Under the pieces are notes generated by a model, which was not told the DNA's origin, searched no databases, and was given only the letters and a program-made list of their open reading frames with translations. This document shows positions 31,647 through 43,399 of a DNA stretch of 64,000 nt, piece by piece. The DNA is from Aedes albopictus. Lineage: Eukaryota > Arthropoda > Insecta > Diptera > Culicidae. A program made the translations under genes and the position numbers. Every line of letters starts with the position of its first letter. The stretch's first letter is position 1. Location: the NCBI RefSeq assembly GCF_035046485.1, contig NC_085137.1, forward strand, positions 442,002,334-442,066,333. The letters are read 5' to 3'.

Positions 31647-31689
31647 TTTTAGATTATTCACAGAGGTTTTATAACTTGTTTCTCTTAAC

Positions 31690-32120
31690 ATTTCTTCAAA
31701 GCTTCGAAAGCTGGACGGATTTCATGCTTTAAGAATATCATGTGGAAATACTTCAGTTTTTTTTTATTCGTAAGGAATTCCTCTAGCAAGTCACCAAAAG
31801 ATTTTTTTTCGGTACTCCATAGGGGGTTTTCGATGGAATTTATTTTCATGATTTGTTTTAGGAAAATCCTCCACTGATTTGTTCAGTAATTTTGGTTTAA
31901 TTCTTTCAGATAACTGCAAGAATTTTCTCAACTATTCTTTGAGTGATTTCTACTGTAATTTAACAATAAATTGCATCCGAAATTGATTCAGAAATTCATG
32001 TAGAAGGTCCTACACAAATACAATTTGAAATACGTCCAGAAATTCTTCGACGTTGTTTTTAGAAAATAGCTTTAAATATACTTATAAAAATTCTTCATGT
32101 ATTTTTTTTAGAAATTCCTA
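31690..32120 (+). repeat. 12-bp repeat array, last part
   Basis: The same degenerate units, decaying towards 32120 where a MITE begins. No gene. Confidence 0.6.
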
Positions 32121-32124
32121 CAAA

Positions 32125-32288
32125 GGGTTCATTCACAAATGTCATAACGCCAAAATTGGCCTTTTTTGATACCCACCCACCCCCTCGTTACACTGTTTGT
32201 ATGGGGAAAAAATATTTTTGTACGAGCTGTAACACCATGAAAGACACCCCCCACCCCCTTCAGCGTTATGACATTTGTGAACAAGCCC
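32125..32288. mobile_element. Short inverted-repeat MITE, 164 bp
   Basis: Terminal inverted repeats of about 26 bp share the core TTCACAAATGTCATAACGC; outer bases are GGG at the left and CCC at the right. AAA flanks both sides, a possible 3-bp duplication that is too simple to be convincing. The interior has C-rich and CATACAA-like stretches. Confidence 0.65.
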
Positions 32289-33420
32289 AAAGATTAAAAA
32301 TATTTCCGGGGATTCCTCCAAAAAATTGCCAAAATGTTCTTACTTAATCGTTTTTTGTCAATAACTCAAAAATGATTAGAGATATCGCAGTTCTACTTCT
32401 TCAGGACCTTAACGAATCTAAAACCATTAGTTTAATCAGAAATGGTTTTGTTTTTAGTTAAAAAACACTTATTTGTTTCCACATGCCATTTTTGAGAACT
32501 TCATCACTAAGGGACCACTTAGCATTGAGATACGCATTTTAAATATTGACATTATTGTTTTTCAGCCTAGATAAATGGCCTTTATTGTGTTACATATTTG
32601 GATACCTGATGGTCCCTTTAATATTATGTAAAGTGAAGGAAGTATGTATGGCTGACCCGTTTCTCACTAAAACTTCTCTAACGACAACGTGACGTGCAGT
32701 TCGGAAGAATTCCTCTAACAGTAGGTATATGGTGACGTTTCACTCATAAACGAGATGAAGACCCTATTTCCCCCTGCCTGCTTTCGGATCCGCCTGACTG
32801 AATCCGGTGCACGTCGTTACATTTCCTTCATTTGACATCTAAAAGGACTTTGAATCCTGTGTCCCATCAGCATCATCTACCTACCTACTGTTAGCGCTTG
32901 CATTGCAGCAGCTGGAATTTTTCATTTTTCGCGCGTCGTCGTAACCCAAATGCAAACGAGAAAGCCAAACCCGGAGTCAGTCGAGTAAATCCATTCATGC
33001 AACCAACGCAAAGGGACGGTTTTATGGTGAGTGACTTGGGGGCTAAAGGCGAATGCCACCACCACCCAAGGCAAGAAAGGCAGCCTCCGCCCGATTTGTG
33101 AATGAAAAAATCAACTTTCTTCGTTTCGGTGTCAGCTTATTTCTATAACAATCCCGGGAAAGGGAAGGAGTCGTTTGGGCGGAAATGCTGGTAGTTTCTA
33201 TGATGGTTACGACGTTGCATCAGTACAGCACCAGTGCATGCAAATATGAATGAATGGCATTGCACTTGGCGATGAAACTAAGCAATGTGGGCATGCTGAG
33301 TATAGGTACTGTGAGTGGGCGGAAATAGGATTTACACTTATTGGCCAGATGAGAGTACAGGGTCCACGAACACTAGTATGCAACTTTAGTAATATGTAAT
33401 CAACATGGTGATTGAAATGA
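32289..33420. other. Unassigned DNA
   Basis: About 1.1 kb of non-repetitive sequence. A 67-codon frame at 32898-33101 has no recognisable motif. No RNA gene seen. Confidence 0.45.
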
Positions 33421-33421
33421 A

Positions 33422-35747
33422 ATTCAGTTTTTCATCAACAATGTACGGTACCGGCGACCGCCACACGGTGTCAAAATTTTGATTATTATCGAACTTTCAT
33501 GTACCTCCATTTTTTCTTCATAGAATGTTAGAATTTCGGCTGTAGTGAATAAATGCAAAATTTGAAAATATTCTGTCGGGGAAAATTTGAGTTAGCTGAG
33601 TTTTTGGCTATTTTCCATACTAAATATCAATAATTACTATTTTAGCCCAAAAAACCCCCCATACAAAATGTATGGAAAAATTTTCGTCGATGAAATATTT
33701 TCTAGTTTTCCGATTATGAATATATAGCCCAAATACTAATCATTTTCGAAGAAAAATCCGAGGTACATGAATGTTCGATAATAATCGAAATTTTGACACC
33801 GTGCGCCACGGTACAACCTAGAGCGACTGAAGCAATCGGATGTCGCCTCAGCATACGCGCAGAATCTCGAGGCCGCGTTGCCAGACGAGGGCGAGCTCGA
33901 TGAGGCCTCTCTAGAGGACTGCTGGAGTACAGTGAAAGCAGCCATCAACGACGCAGCCGAGAGCACCATCGAGTACGTGGAATGGAATCGACGGAACGAA
34001 TGGTTCGACGAAGAGTGCAGAACGGTTTTGGAGGAGAAGAACGCAGCGAGGGCGGTAATGCTGCAGCAAGGACCCGACCGAACGTGGAACGTTACAAACA
34101 GAAGCGGAAACATCAGACTCGCCTCTTTCGGGAGAAAAACGCCGCCTGGAAGAAGCGGAGTGTGAAGAAATGGAACTGCTGTGCCGTTCCCAAGAAACGC
34201 GGAAGTTCTATCAGAAGCTCAACGCATCCCACAACGGCTTCTTGGCGGAAGCCGAAATATGCAGGGATAAAGACGGAGTCCTCTTGACGGACGGACGTGA
34301 GGTGATCCAAAGGTGGAAGCAGCACTTTTATCAGCACCTGAATGGCATGGAGAACGTAGGCACGGAAGACCACGGCAATGGAGGAAACGACGAAGCCAGT
34401 GCAGCGGAGGACGGAAATGAACCAACTCCCACGCAGAGGGAAGTTAAGGATGCCATTCATTAGCTCAAAATCAACAAAGCAGCTGGTAAGGATGGTATCG
34501 CAAGATGGGCCATCTGTCTACATCGGCTGATAGTCAGGATCTGGGAAACCGAACAGCTACCGGAGGAGTGGAAGGAAGGGGTAATCTGCCCCATTCACAA
34601 GAAAGGCGACCATTTGGAATATGAGAACTTCAGGGCGATCACTATTTTGAATGCTGCCTACAAAGTGCTATCCCAGATCATCTTCCGTCGTCTGTTACCA
34701 AAAACAAATAAGTTCGTGGGAAGTTATCAAGCCGGCTTCATCGACAGTCGGTCGACTACGGACCGTACGGCAAATCCTCCAGAAATGCCGTGAATACCAG
34801 GTCCCAACGCATCACCTGTTCATCGACTTCAAGGCGGCATTCGACAGTATCGACCACGCAGAGCTATGGAGAATCATGGACGAAAGCGGCTCTGCTGGGA
34901 AGCTGACTAGACTGATTAAAGTAACGATGGATGGTGTGCAAAACTGCGTAAGGGTTTTGGGTGAACTATCCAGTTCATTCGAATCTCGCCGGCGACTGCG
35001 ACAAGGTGATGGAATCTCATTTTCACAAAATCCGGTCAATTTGTGTGCTTTGCGGACGACATGGACATTATCGCCAGAACATTTGGAACGGTGGCAGAGC
35101 TGTACATCCGCCTGAAACGCGAAGCAGCAAAGGTCGGACTGGTGGGGAATGCCTCAAAAAAAAAAAAAAAAAGTACATGCTGGTATGCGGAACCGAACAC
35201 GACCGAATCCGTCTGGGTAGTATTGTTACGAAGGCATCATCAGTGGAAGTCGTACCTGCTCCAGAAGAAACTACGGTCAAAAAAGATTCACCCACGCACC
35301 AAATGTACTAAGTACAAGACGTTAATAAGACCGAGAAATGGACGATGCTCGAGGAGGACTTGCAAGCACTCGGAGTTTTCGAGCGACGGGTGCTAAGGAC
35401 GATCTTCGGCGGCGTGCGGCGTGTGTGGCGAAGAAGGATGAAACACGAGCTCGCTGCACTTTACGGCGAACCCAGCATCCAGAAAGTGGCCAAAGCCGGA
35501 AGGATACGGTGGGCAGGACATGTTGCAAGAATGCTGAACAACAACCCTGCAAAGTTGGTGTTTGCTATCCATCCGGTTGGTACAAGAAGGCGTGGAGCGC
35601 AGAGAGCACGATGGGCGGACCAGGTGGAGCGTGATCTGGCGAGTGTTGGGCGTGACCGACGTTGGGGAGCTGCAGCTGCGAATCGAGTATCATGACGGCA
35701 AATTGTTGATTCAGTTTTATCATGAATTTGATGTTAACTAAATAAAT
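33422..35747 (+). pseudogene. Truncated LINE (family A, copy 2)
   Basis: The same non-LTR family as 14905-16590, on the opposite strand and reaching further upstream. It includes a linker (33878-34165), an FYQKLNASHNGFLAEAEI region (about 34210), the RT motifs HHLFIDFKAAFDS (about 34810) and CFADDMDIIA (about 35043), and the C-terminal RIRWAGHVARM region (about 35505). It is dead: there is an in-frame stop near 34461, several frameshifts, deletions after RQGDG (about 35015) and before the ATCATCAGTGGAAG stretch (about 35235), and a 17-base A run at 35156. A Transib-like MITE splits its 5' part. GAAATGAA at 33414-33421 and 35748-35755 may be its target duplication, but the tail sequence makes that uncertain. 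Confidence 0.85.
33464..33803. mobile_element. Transib-like MITE inside the LINE, 340 bp
   Basis: Near-perfect inverted repeats of about 50 bp begin CACGGTGTCAAAAT and end in the complement. The flanks carry the 5-bp duplication CGCCA (33459-33463, 33804-33808). A 5-bp GC-rich duplication with ends starting CAC..TG is the signature of Transib, the DNA transposon superfamily related to RAG1. The first seven bases, CACGGTG, resemble the V(D)J recombination heptamer CACAGTG. No transposase frame. Confidence 0.82.
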
Positions 35748-35755
35748 GAAATGAA

Positions 35756-37130
35756 TCTGAATCCAAAAGTGGTAGACTAGCTTGATTGATAATCGAAAAC
35801 ACCCTTTTAGCAAACCATATAGCGTATCAAATCAGTTCAAACACTCTGCCACAATTCTGAACTTTATTTTGAACCTCTGATTCGAATACAAATCAATCAA
35901 GCGCAAAACTATTTCCCCAAAATGTGATAACACATGCTTTCCATCTGCCCACTCAAATGGCTTTGAACCGAATTATTCTACCGATTGGAAAACCAAGCAG
36001 TTTCCAAAAGCTCTTTTACGCCCCAGAACCACAGCACCGACTTTACTCCTATCGGATACCGGTCGGTCACTCCAATCCTGCAAAGAACACGCACTGAGCT
36101 GGAAACTTTCCTTCGCTACCTTTCAGCTTTTTCAATATTCCAGCAGCAGTGATCTTCGCCCTAATCGAGTATCCGATTGGTCGGAATGGGAGCCGAACAT
36201 GCTGACAGGTGTTCCCACAGTACTGGCTGACTGGACCCTAATTTTCGGAAGGAAACGACGCGGTGGAGTGTTAACGACATGATTGAACGTTTTTCTCTCT
36301 GGCTCCTTCTGTTGGGGTGGTTTCCTTTTTTCCAACTGGTCAAGTTTACATTCCCCTACTAGTCCCCTTTTGTGGCGTGCCCAGTTGTCCGTAATATGAC
36401 ATGGCACATAAGAGAGTAAACTTTGCACTGGGGATTTCTTTTCTGATTTTCTGGCATTATCGCACGACAGCTAGTAGAAAATTTTACGATCACGTTCACA
36501 TAGGGTGAGAACACCTACTTTTTGCAGATATTGTTCAGCGATTTCAAAAACGGTAAGATTTTTGCTCAGGTTGAGAACTAGTGCTACTCCCCTATTGTCA
36601 CTCCGGCTGTCGAAGTCGTAAAACGATTTATGATGGCCTGTCACGCCTAAATGGTTTAAATCTTCTTCGAATTTGTGCTTATCCATTCCTTCACCGATGC
36701 GAACGTTCCTCGCTTTTTATGTGCTGAAGTGACCTGAACAGCTTATCGCTTGAACGAAATCTGAGTGATAATCCTCGCATGAGTAAAATGGCCCATAAAG
36801 GTTTCGAGGTCGGATCCGGTGCTAAACACCACTATTTCACCCAATTAACTGAAGCACATCGTCCTTATCCTCCATAAAAACGACGGGTAGGTCAGGTCCC
36901 GTTCTGCCGCTCGATATCACAGTCCATAAGACAATATGGGTTACGTGAGACGTTGGCGATGAGCATTTAGGTGCAGTGAGAACTCGAATTTACCGACTCC
37001 AGTGTTGTGAGATAATTCGGTTTGTTAGAAATCAAGTGCCAGAAAAATAGGAAAAATCAGGCCCAGATGCAGAGGGATGTTAGTAATCATTGCCGATTAT
37101 GAGCTGAGCATATAAAAAAAATCATTATAG
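35756..37130. other. Unassigned DNA
   Basis: About 1.4 kb without a recognised repeat or gene. Minus-strand frames of 98 and 71 codons (36132-36428, 36471-36686) have no known motif. Confidence 0.45.
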
Positions 37131-37290
37131 GCACCGTGCACAAATTACGAACCACTCTAGGGGAGGGGGAGAGTGCGGTCAAGCGTTACGTTACGTTCGG
37201 GTTTTCATAGAAAAAAAAAACCTTACGGAGGGTGAAGTGCGGGAGTGAGGGGTTCGAAAAATGTTGATTTTAGCGTTACGTAATAAATGG
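37131..37290. mobile_element. MITE with CACAAATTACG / CGTTACGTAAT ends, copy 1
   Basis: Starts GTGCACAAATTACGAA and ends AGCGTTACGTAATAAATGG, an imperfect inverted repeat. The middle is GGGGGAGAG-rich. The relative at 47829-47996 has the same order of motifs, so this is a dispersed family. The duplication site is not resolvable. Confidence 0.6.
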
Positions 37291-37699
37291 ATGTTGCCAT
37301 ACTTCAAGCTTTTAGGAACTTTCTTAAGATTATTTTTGCGAAAATTAGAAAAAAATATAATAAATCGGAGAAAATTTTGTTGATTTTGAAACTCTATACA
37401 TTTTGTATGCGATGAAAAGTATGTGAAAAACTTTAAACCAAATTTACTCGAAAGTGATTCTTTGTCACTTATACCCTTTTGCTTCTAACCCCCTCTATTC
37501 ATTGGAACCTTTTTTTACTCCAAAAATCACGTGACAACATAAAAGCATTGTTACAACAACCTAAATCCTATCAGTAAGATTTACGCAAAAATCTCGTTTT
37601 TCAAATGTCTTCTACAATATTTTTAGTTAGGTAAAAAATGTTGAACACGAAGTTTAACATAACAAGTTTAAAATCATCTTTTGATCAAGTTTGTTTGTG
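37291..37699. other. Unassigned AT-rich DNA
   Basis: No gene, repeat or RNA motif recognised. Confidence 0.4.
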
Positions 37700-37790
37700 T
37701 CGAAGCCCGTGGCCCAATTGGTCATACGTTCGCTCCATAAACCGGTAGTCATGCGTTTGATTCCAAGCTTCGGCACCCGAGCAGAAGAGA
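37700..37790 (+). mobile_element. SINE head with tRNA-like promoter
   Basis: TGGCCCAATTGG resembles an A box, and GCGTTTGATTCCA about 40 bases on resembles a B box; the spacing fits a tRNA-derived Pol III promoter. The body after 37790 (AACAAATCATAACAAC) is not recognised. It could equally be a diverged tRNA pseudogene. Confidence 0.45.
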
Positions 37791-38334
37791 ATAACAAATC
37801 ATAACAACAGAATGGCATAGCCTATTCTATATTCATATCATGATTTGTTATTATAAGCTTACACATATATGAAGAACAACAACACAACAATAACAAGTTT
37901 TCAGGCTCCTGGTGTAGAGCCATACCATCCAGCCATTGCATTCATGGGTGCTGGCAGTTAATGAGATTTGCTCAGTGCCGAATCAAAACGCGACTATCAA
38001 CCCTGCGATGTACACGGGATCTGATAAATTGATTCAGTCCTGAAGAAGATCTCAACACAGGGATCGAAACGTTGGCGATGAGTTAAGAAAATCAACGCTT
38101 TTCCTTGACGGAAACACCCCTACAATGGTCTACTAGGAACATTTTTTTTGTTATGATATTTGTTATTTTACCGCTTATGACATTGTGCATGAATGTCAGA
38201 GCTGGAGAGGAATAATTTTCGAACATTGTCGTGAGATTCGGACACTGTCTATCCGATGGCTTATCGGTATGACAGTTAGTGTGCCGTCAAACTCTCGATG
38301 GGTCGGTCCTCTATTGCACACAACAGATACGTGT
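37791..38334. other. Unassigned DNA containing a hammerhead-like motif
   Basis: Mostly unrecognised. It holds the hairpin motif at 38040-38071, described separately, and no gene. Confidence 0.4.
38040..38071 (+). other. Hammerhead-like core
   Basis: CTGAAGA (38040-38046), one extra A, then GATCTC, loop AACACA, GGGATC (38048-38065, a six-pair stem with one G-U pair), then GAAACG. CUGANGA-stem-GAAA is the conserved core of hammerhead ribozymes. The extra base before stem II departs from the canonical form. Stems I and III are not obvious. Confidence 0.45.
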
Positions 38335-38583
38335 ACCCAAGTAACTAAAAGTTCCGCTTCCCATGATGAAATGCACTTTCAAGTTCCACGAAGTTCGGAT
38401 AAAGTTCTGCATGGAAATTTCTGGCTATTTAAGAGGCTAACAATGAGCATTGCTGGAACATCGCATAGAAGTTCCGGAAAGGCTCATTATTAGCCTCTTA
38501 AGCAGCTCGAAAGCTGCTCAAGATGCTACAGAAAACTTTGTTGGAACTTTCAAGTTCGTGAATGTTCATTTCAGTAACTTGAT
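38335..38583. mobile_element. Foldback MITE with a 31-bp hairpin
   Basis: Outer imperfect inverted repeats CAAGTAACTAAAAGTTCC / ...CAGTAACTTG enclose a stronger inner hairpin. TTAAGAGGCTAACAATGAGC (38429 onward) pairs with GCTCATTATTAGCCTCTTAA (ending about 38501) with few mismatches. AAGTTC repeats fill the arms. No coding capacity. Confidence 0.6.
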
Positions 38584-39429
38584 GTGCTATTTTTTTTTTC
38601 ATTTTAGCTAAAACAACTTAATTAGAAAATTTTCAGTGAAATCAAATGAATTAAAAGTATGAGCCCTACACTCTAGGGAACGTCCACAAATTACGTCACC
38701 TAAAAATTGCCCATTTTAGAGCAATCAAACATTGTTATTTCCAATTGGTTTGGTCAGCCTAAGTAAAAATCGAAATTGACATTGACATTGTAAAACATAT
38801 TTTACAGCTGTAACCTAAAAACAGTTCTACTTAAAAAAAATCGGAGCATGATTTTCAGCAATAATTATACATAAACGTTTTAGGTCGTTGATAGAAGTTC
38901 ATGACTTTCTTTTTATTTTTGTAAATAAACTAGTGTTACCGTTATTATCGACTTTGAACCCCCTCCTCATCGTAGCTATCCACGTGGTATGCGGTGAGTA
39001 AGAAATCAGCTGAGGCATTAGAATGTTTAGATGGAACTTCATTCAACATTCAACATCTCCGTTATTTTCTTTCAGACTTTCAAATGATTCACTTTTTTTT
39101 TATTAAATGACAAAACGAATACGTCTGTATGTGTCAAACAACGCTAAACTTGGTGCCTTGAAAATTTTTAAAATGGTTACCATCCAGTTCTCCATAAATA
39201 TCTTTTATGGAAACAAAACACCTGGTGAATGCTTCTATATCATATGGATTGGGTTTCTGATTACCAATGAACATTCGGTTGCTAGCTCAGCTGAATGGCG
39301 TAGAATTTTAGGGGTAGAGGTGAGTCTCTAATATTGCTACGATCCATGTGTTAGGTATGGAAAAATAGGCTACGAGGGAGGTGGTTGTGTTGAAATTCGT
39401 CCAGAAAATGTTACAGAATTTGGTCATAT
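38584..39429. other. Unassigned AT-rich DNA
   Basis: A fragment at 38682-38700 (GTCCACAAATTACGTCACC) resembles one end of the MITE family at 37131 and 47829. Otherwise nothing recognised. Confidence 0.4.
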
Positions 39430-39511
39430 ACACGATCGCTTTATAAAGAAACGTGAACCACAATTGTGCCCTCCTCTCTGGAGCCACCATCTTAAACGCT
39501 TTCAGATTCAC
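39430..39511. repeat. Dispersed repeat, copy 1 (second at 43400-43502)
   Basis: Shares ACACGATCGCT at its start and GGAGCCACCATCTT(A/G)AACGC at its end with 43400-43502, with a diverged middle. It lies directly before the LINE at 39544. Confidence 0.6.
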
Positions 39512-39543
39512 GTCACACAATTTACCTAAACTGTATAACTGAT

Positions 39544-42181
39544 GTTACGCACCAACCGATGCTGCCGAATTGCAAGACAAAGAGAACTTTTATAGTCAAC
39601 TGAATGCGTGGAATGTCGTGGACAAGATTCCGAAAGGTGATATCAAGGTCCTCTTGGGCGGCTTCATCGCGAAGCTTGGTTCCGACAACTTGGACTATGA
39701 ACGCGTTATGGGACGCCATGGTCTCGGGGAAATGAGCGAAAACAGAGAACTGTTTGCAGAGTTCTGTGGCAACAATAACATGGTTATTGGGGGATCGCTC
39801 TTTCCTCACCGACCAGTGCACAAAGTGACATGGGTTTCCCGTGATGGCGTTACGGAAAATCAAATCGACCACATCTGCATCAGCCGAAAATGGAGACGGA
39901 GCCTTCTTGATGTGCGGAACAAACGTAGCGCTGACATTGCGTCCGACCGTCATCTCCTAATCGGCGAGATCCGACTGCGCATTGCTAGGATCCATCGACA
40001 TGAGGAGAAAATCGGACGCCGGTTCAACACACGCCGACTGGAAGAAGCTGCGGTGGAAAGGTCCTTCGTCGAGGAGCTAGAGAACCATGCTGCGAATATT
40101 CCACAAGGTGGAAGCGTAGAAGATCAATGGAGCGCCATTAAGAACGCGTTCATCACCAGCGGCGAGAATAATTTGGATGAGCTACGCACCCGAAGAAAGC
40201 AGTGGATCACAGATGACACCTGGAGGTAGATAGAGGAGCGGAGGAACGCCAAAGACGCGATAGAGCGAGCGAAAACACGAGGAGCCAAAGTCGTAGCCCG
40301 TCAGCGCTATTCGGCTCTCGAGAAGGAAGTGAAACGCTCATGTAGACGGGACAAAAGAGCGTGGGCGGGCCTCCTAGCCGACGAAGGCGAGAAAGCCGCA
40401 GACACAGGCGACATCCGTCTCCTCTACGATGTCTCACGCCGCCTTAGTGGGATCAAGATGAATGCTACGATGCCCGTTAAAGACACGTCTGGACAGTTAC
40501 TGACCGACCCGGATGACCAGTTGAAATGCTGGTTCGAGCACTTTGGAAACCTTTTTCAAGTGTCGGTCACGCCATCAACACCACAGCATGATCCGCCAAG
40601 GGTTCGACGCATTACCCGTGTCAACACCGAAGCTCTATCAGTGCACGAGATAGAAACAGCCATCTGTAGCATGAAATTGAACGGGCCCGAAGGTCGATCG
40701 CATATCAGCCGAGATGTTCTAATCTGACTCCGTAGTATCCGCACAACTGCTGCATCAATTATTCTGTAACATATGAGAAACAGCGACATTTCCGGCCGAC
40801 TGGATGCATGGCGTCTTAGTAAAGGTACTCTAAAAGGGCGACATGGCTGTATGCGATAATTGGCGGGGCATCATGTTACTGTGTATCGTTCTCAAAGTCC
40901 TCTGCAAAGTGATCCTAAACCGGATACAGGAGAAGATTGACGCAGCTATCCGATGGCAGCAAGCAGGATTCCGTGCCGGACGATCCTGTGTGGACCATAT
41001 TGTCACGCTCCGTATCATTCTGGAGCAAATCAATGAATTCCAAGAGTCTTTCTACCTGGTGTTCATTGATTACGAAAATGCTTTCGACCGTCTCATTCAC
41101 AGAAACATGTGGGAAGCCTTCAGGCGCAAGGGTCTCCCTGCGAAAATCATCGGCCTCATTGAAGCACAGTACAGGGCATTTTCGTGCAGAGTACTGCACA
41201 ACGGTGTTTTGTCCGATCCCATCCGGGTAGTTGCTGGAGTGAGGCAAGGATGTATACTACCACCGCTACTGTTCCTCATCGTAATCGACGAGATTCTGGT
41301 AGGTGCGATTGACCGTGAACCTTGCCGTGAACCAAATCGTGGATTGCTGTGGCAGCCCATTATCAAGGAGCACCTAAATGACTTCAAATTGGCTGATGCC
41401 GTTGCTCTCCTAGCTCAACGGCGCTCTGATATGCAGAGCAAGCTCGATGATCTTGCCAATCGCTCCTCAGCGGTAGGTCTTACCATCAACGTCAGGAAGA
41501 CCAAATCGTTAGATGTAAACACGGTCAACCCTTCCAGCTTTACGGTAGCTGGGCAATCAGTGGAGAATGTTGAAAGCTTCCAATATCTTGGTAGCCAAAA
41601 GGTGGCCGATGGTAGCACTAAGATCAACATAGGTGCACGGATCAAGAAGGCAAGGGCTGCTTTTGCGAGTTTAAGAAATGTATAGAAAAACAACCAGATC
41701 AGTCGACGCATCAAAATCCGAAGTTTCAACTCGAACATGAAGGCTGTGCTGCTGTACGTCAGTGAAACTGGTGTGTATCAGTGAAGAACACTCCACGGCT
41801 GCAGGTCTTCATCAATAGATGCCTGCGGTATATAATTCGTGCATGGTGGCCTCACAATTAGATCTCCAACGTGGAGTTCCATCGTCGATGTCGTCAAAAG
41901 CCGATAGCGACAGAAATTCTGGAGCGAAAGTGGAGGTGGGTCGGCCACACTCTACGCAGGGGTGGAAACAAAGACTACAAGTTGGAACCCATCAGGACAT
42001 CGGAGCAAAGGCAGACCCAGAGGCTGATGGCGGCGAAACTTTAACAACGAAATCAAGCAAGTCGACAGAAATTTGACCAAGCTACAGGTCAAGGCGATGG
42101 CTGGCAATCGCCCAGGATGGAATTTTTTCAATTCGGCCCTCTGCACCACCGTGGGTGCCCAGAACTGAAAGTAAGTAAGTA
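39544..42181 (+). pseudogene. Truncated LINE (family B) with 11-bp target duplication
   Basis: A 5'-truncated non-LTR element holding the C-terminal half of an APE-type endonuclease (ENQIDHICISRKWRRSL, about 39855; SDRHL where SDHHL is usual, about 39940). A linker follows, then RT (QAGFRAGRSCVDHI about 40960; FIDYENAFDR; GVRQGCILPP about 41240) and a C-terminal region ending near 42150. A GTAAGTAAGT tail ends at 42180. GTATAACTGAT at 39533-39543 and 42182-42192 is the target duplication. Inactivating changes include an in-frame stop at 40227-40229, breaks at 40725-40855, a stop near 41684, and LADA in place of the catalytic (Y/F)ADD box (about 41392). Confidence 0.9.
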
Positions 42182-42192
42182 GTATAACTGAT

Positions 42193-42627
42193 ACATGCAG
42201 GGCTTCATGGATTTTTGTTGATTTTTTTAAATTATGGCGTAAAAAATTAAATCACACCATAAATTATTTGTAGGTTTATCATTGCCTGAGTAAAAAAACA
42301 TTTTTACATTTTTGAATACTTGTTTTAACCAAAGAGATATTTAAAATATATATAGCTGGTTGTTCCTTGTCCGGGTTCTATATCACTCAGCGAAAATGAA
42401 CGATGAGTGTAAAAGGAAAGGTTTATTTTGTATTACATATGAAGGTTTTGAACCAATGAATGAGTCAACCTCTGTCTTGTTTTATAAGACTTAATCAAGC
42501 TTTTAATTTTTAACATATATCAAGAATTTTGTTTTATTCTGCTTTTTTCTTTCAGCCCGATCTAGATATTGCTACTTAGTCCTATTTCTTGTCAAAACAA
42601 ACCAAAACGTTTGAACCTATTTTCAAT
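42193..42627. other. Unassigned AT-rich DNA
   Basis: No gene, repeat or RNA motif recognised. Confidence 0.4.
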
Positions 42628-42750
42628 CAGCTATTACGGATAAGAACTGGAGCCTTAAGATCATCCTCTACTTACAGCCTAGCAGTTGAAGCTGAGAGGC
42701 TTTCATTAGACCTGCGTATCATCGAAGCCTACGTCCGTAAATATTGTTGA
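42628..42750 (+). pseudogene. Small LINE C-terminal fragment
   Basis: Forty codons that fit the post-RT region shared by Jockey/R1-type LINEs (RTGALRSSSTYSLAVEAERL, then LDLRIIEAYVRKY), ending in a stop. In intact relatives this reads like TGAFRTSP..SL..EA...PL..RR. No further homology on either side; an isolated relic. Confidence 0.5.
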
Positions 42751-43195
42751 CTGGCTGAAAACCCCGATCAAAGCTATCAGGACAAATATAGGCAACATAA
42801 ATATCTACAAAAGCACGCTAAAAGATTCAAAATTGGTCAAGTGATTAAAAAGTTATCAAGTCCTAAAGTGTTTTTTTTTTGTAAAACGAAAAAAAATGAA
42901 AATTCTTATTTTGCGTGACTTTGGCAAAATTTAATGTTCTACAAGATTAACGTAGTGCTATAAAGTGATAACACCTTTTTATTATTCGAAAATTCAGCTT
43001 TGAGGCAATTGTGCCACCTCTAAATCTCAATATTTTGGCTCAAACTCTGAGGTTTCTCTTTTTATGGCATTTGATTCCAGAAGAGCTTACGAATTCCAGG
43101 TTACAACAAATTTTGAAAAATAAGCCGCCGACTACTGTACAGAATTAGAGTTACTATTACTAGACAACAAACAACACACAGCACATCCATATCAT
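42751..43195. other. Unassigned DNA
   Basis: AT-rich; nothing recognised. Confidence 0.4.
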
Positions 43196-43388
43196 AGGGT
43201 CCTCATAGCCGATGTGGTAAGGACGTGGGTATAGAATGTCTTTGAGTCTGCCACATGATTCACATATGCAAAACGGTCATTGGCATAGGAAGCCCTTAGT
43301 TAATAACTGTTGAAGTGTTCAAAGAAGAATGAGTTGAGAAGCAGGATTTGTCCCAGTGAGGACGTTATGTCAAGATAAAGAAGATCTA
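43196..43388 (+). mobile_element. tRNA-derived SINE resembling the Aedes Feilai type
   Basis: A-box-like TAGCCGATGTGG near 43208 is followed by a body with GGTCATTGGCATAGGAAGCC, GTTAATAACTGT and GAGAAGCAGGATTTGTCCCA, ending near AAGATAAAGAAG. I associate this body with tRNA-related SINEs abundant in Aedes. The name Feilai is a recollection, not a match I could run. The B box is decayed. A related 3' end lies at 61690. Confidence 0.6.
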
Positions 43389-43399
43389 TTGAGACATTG

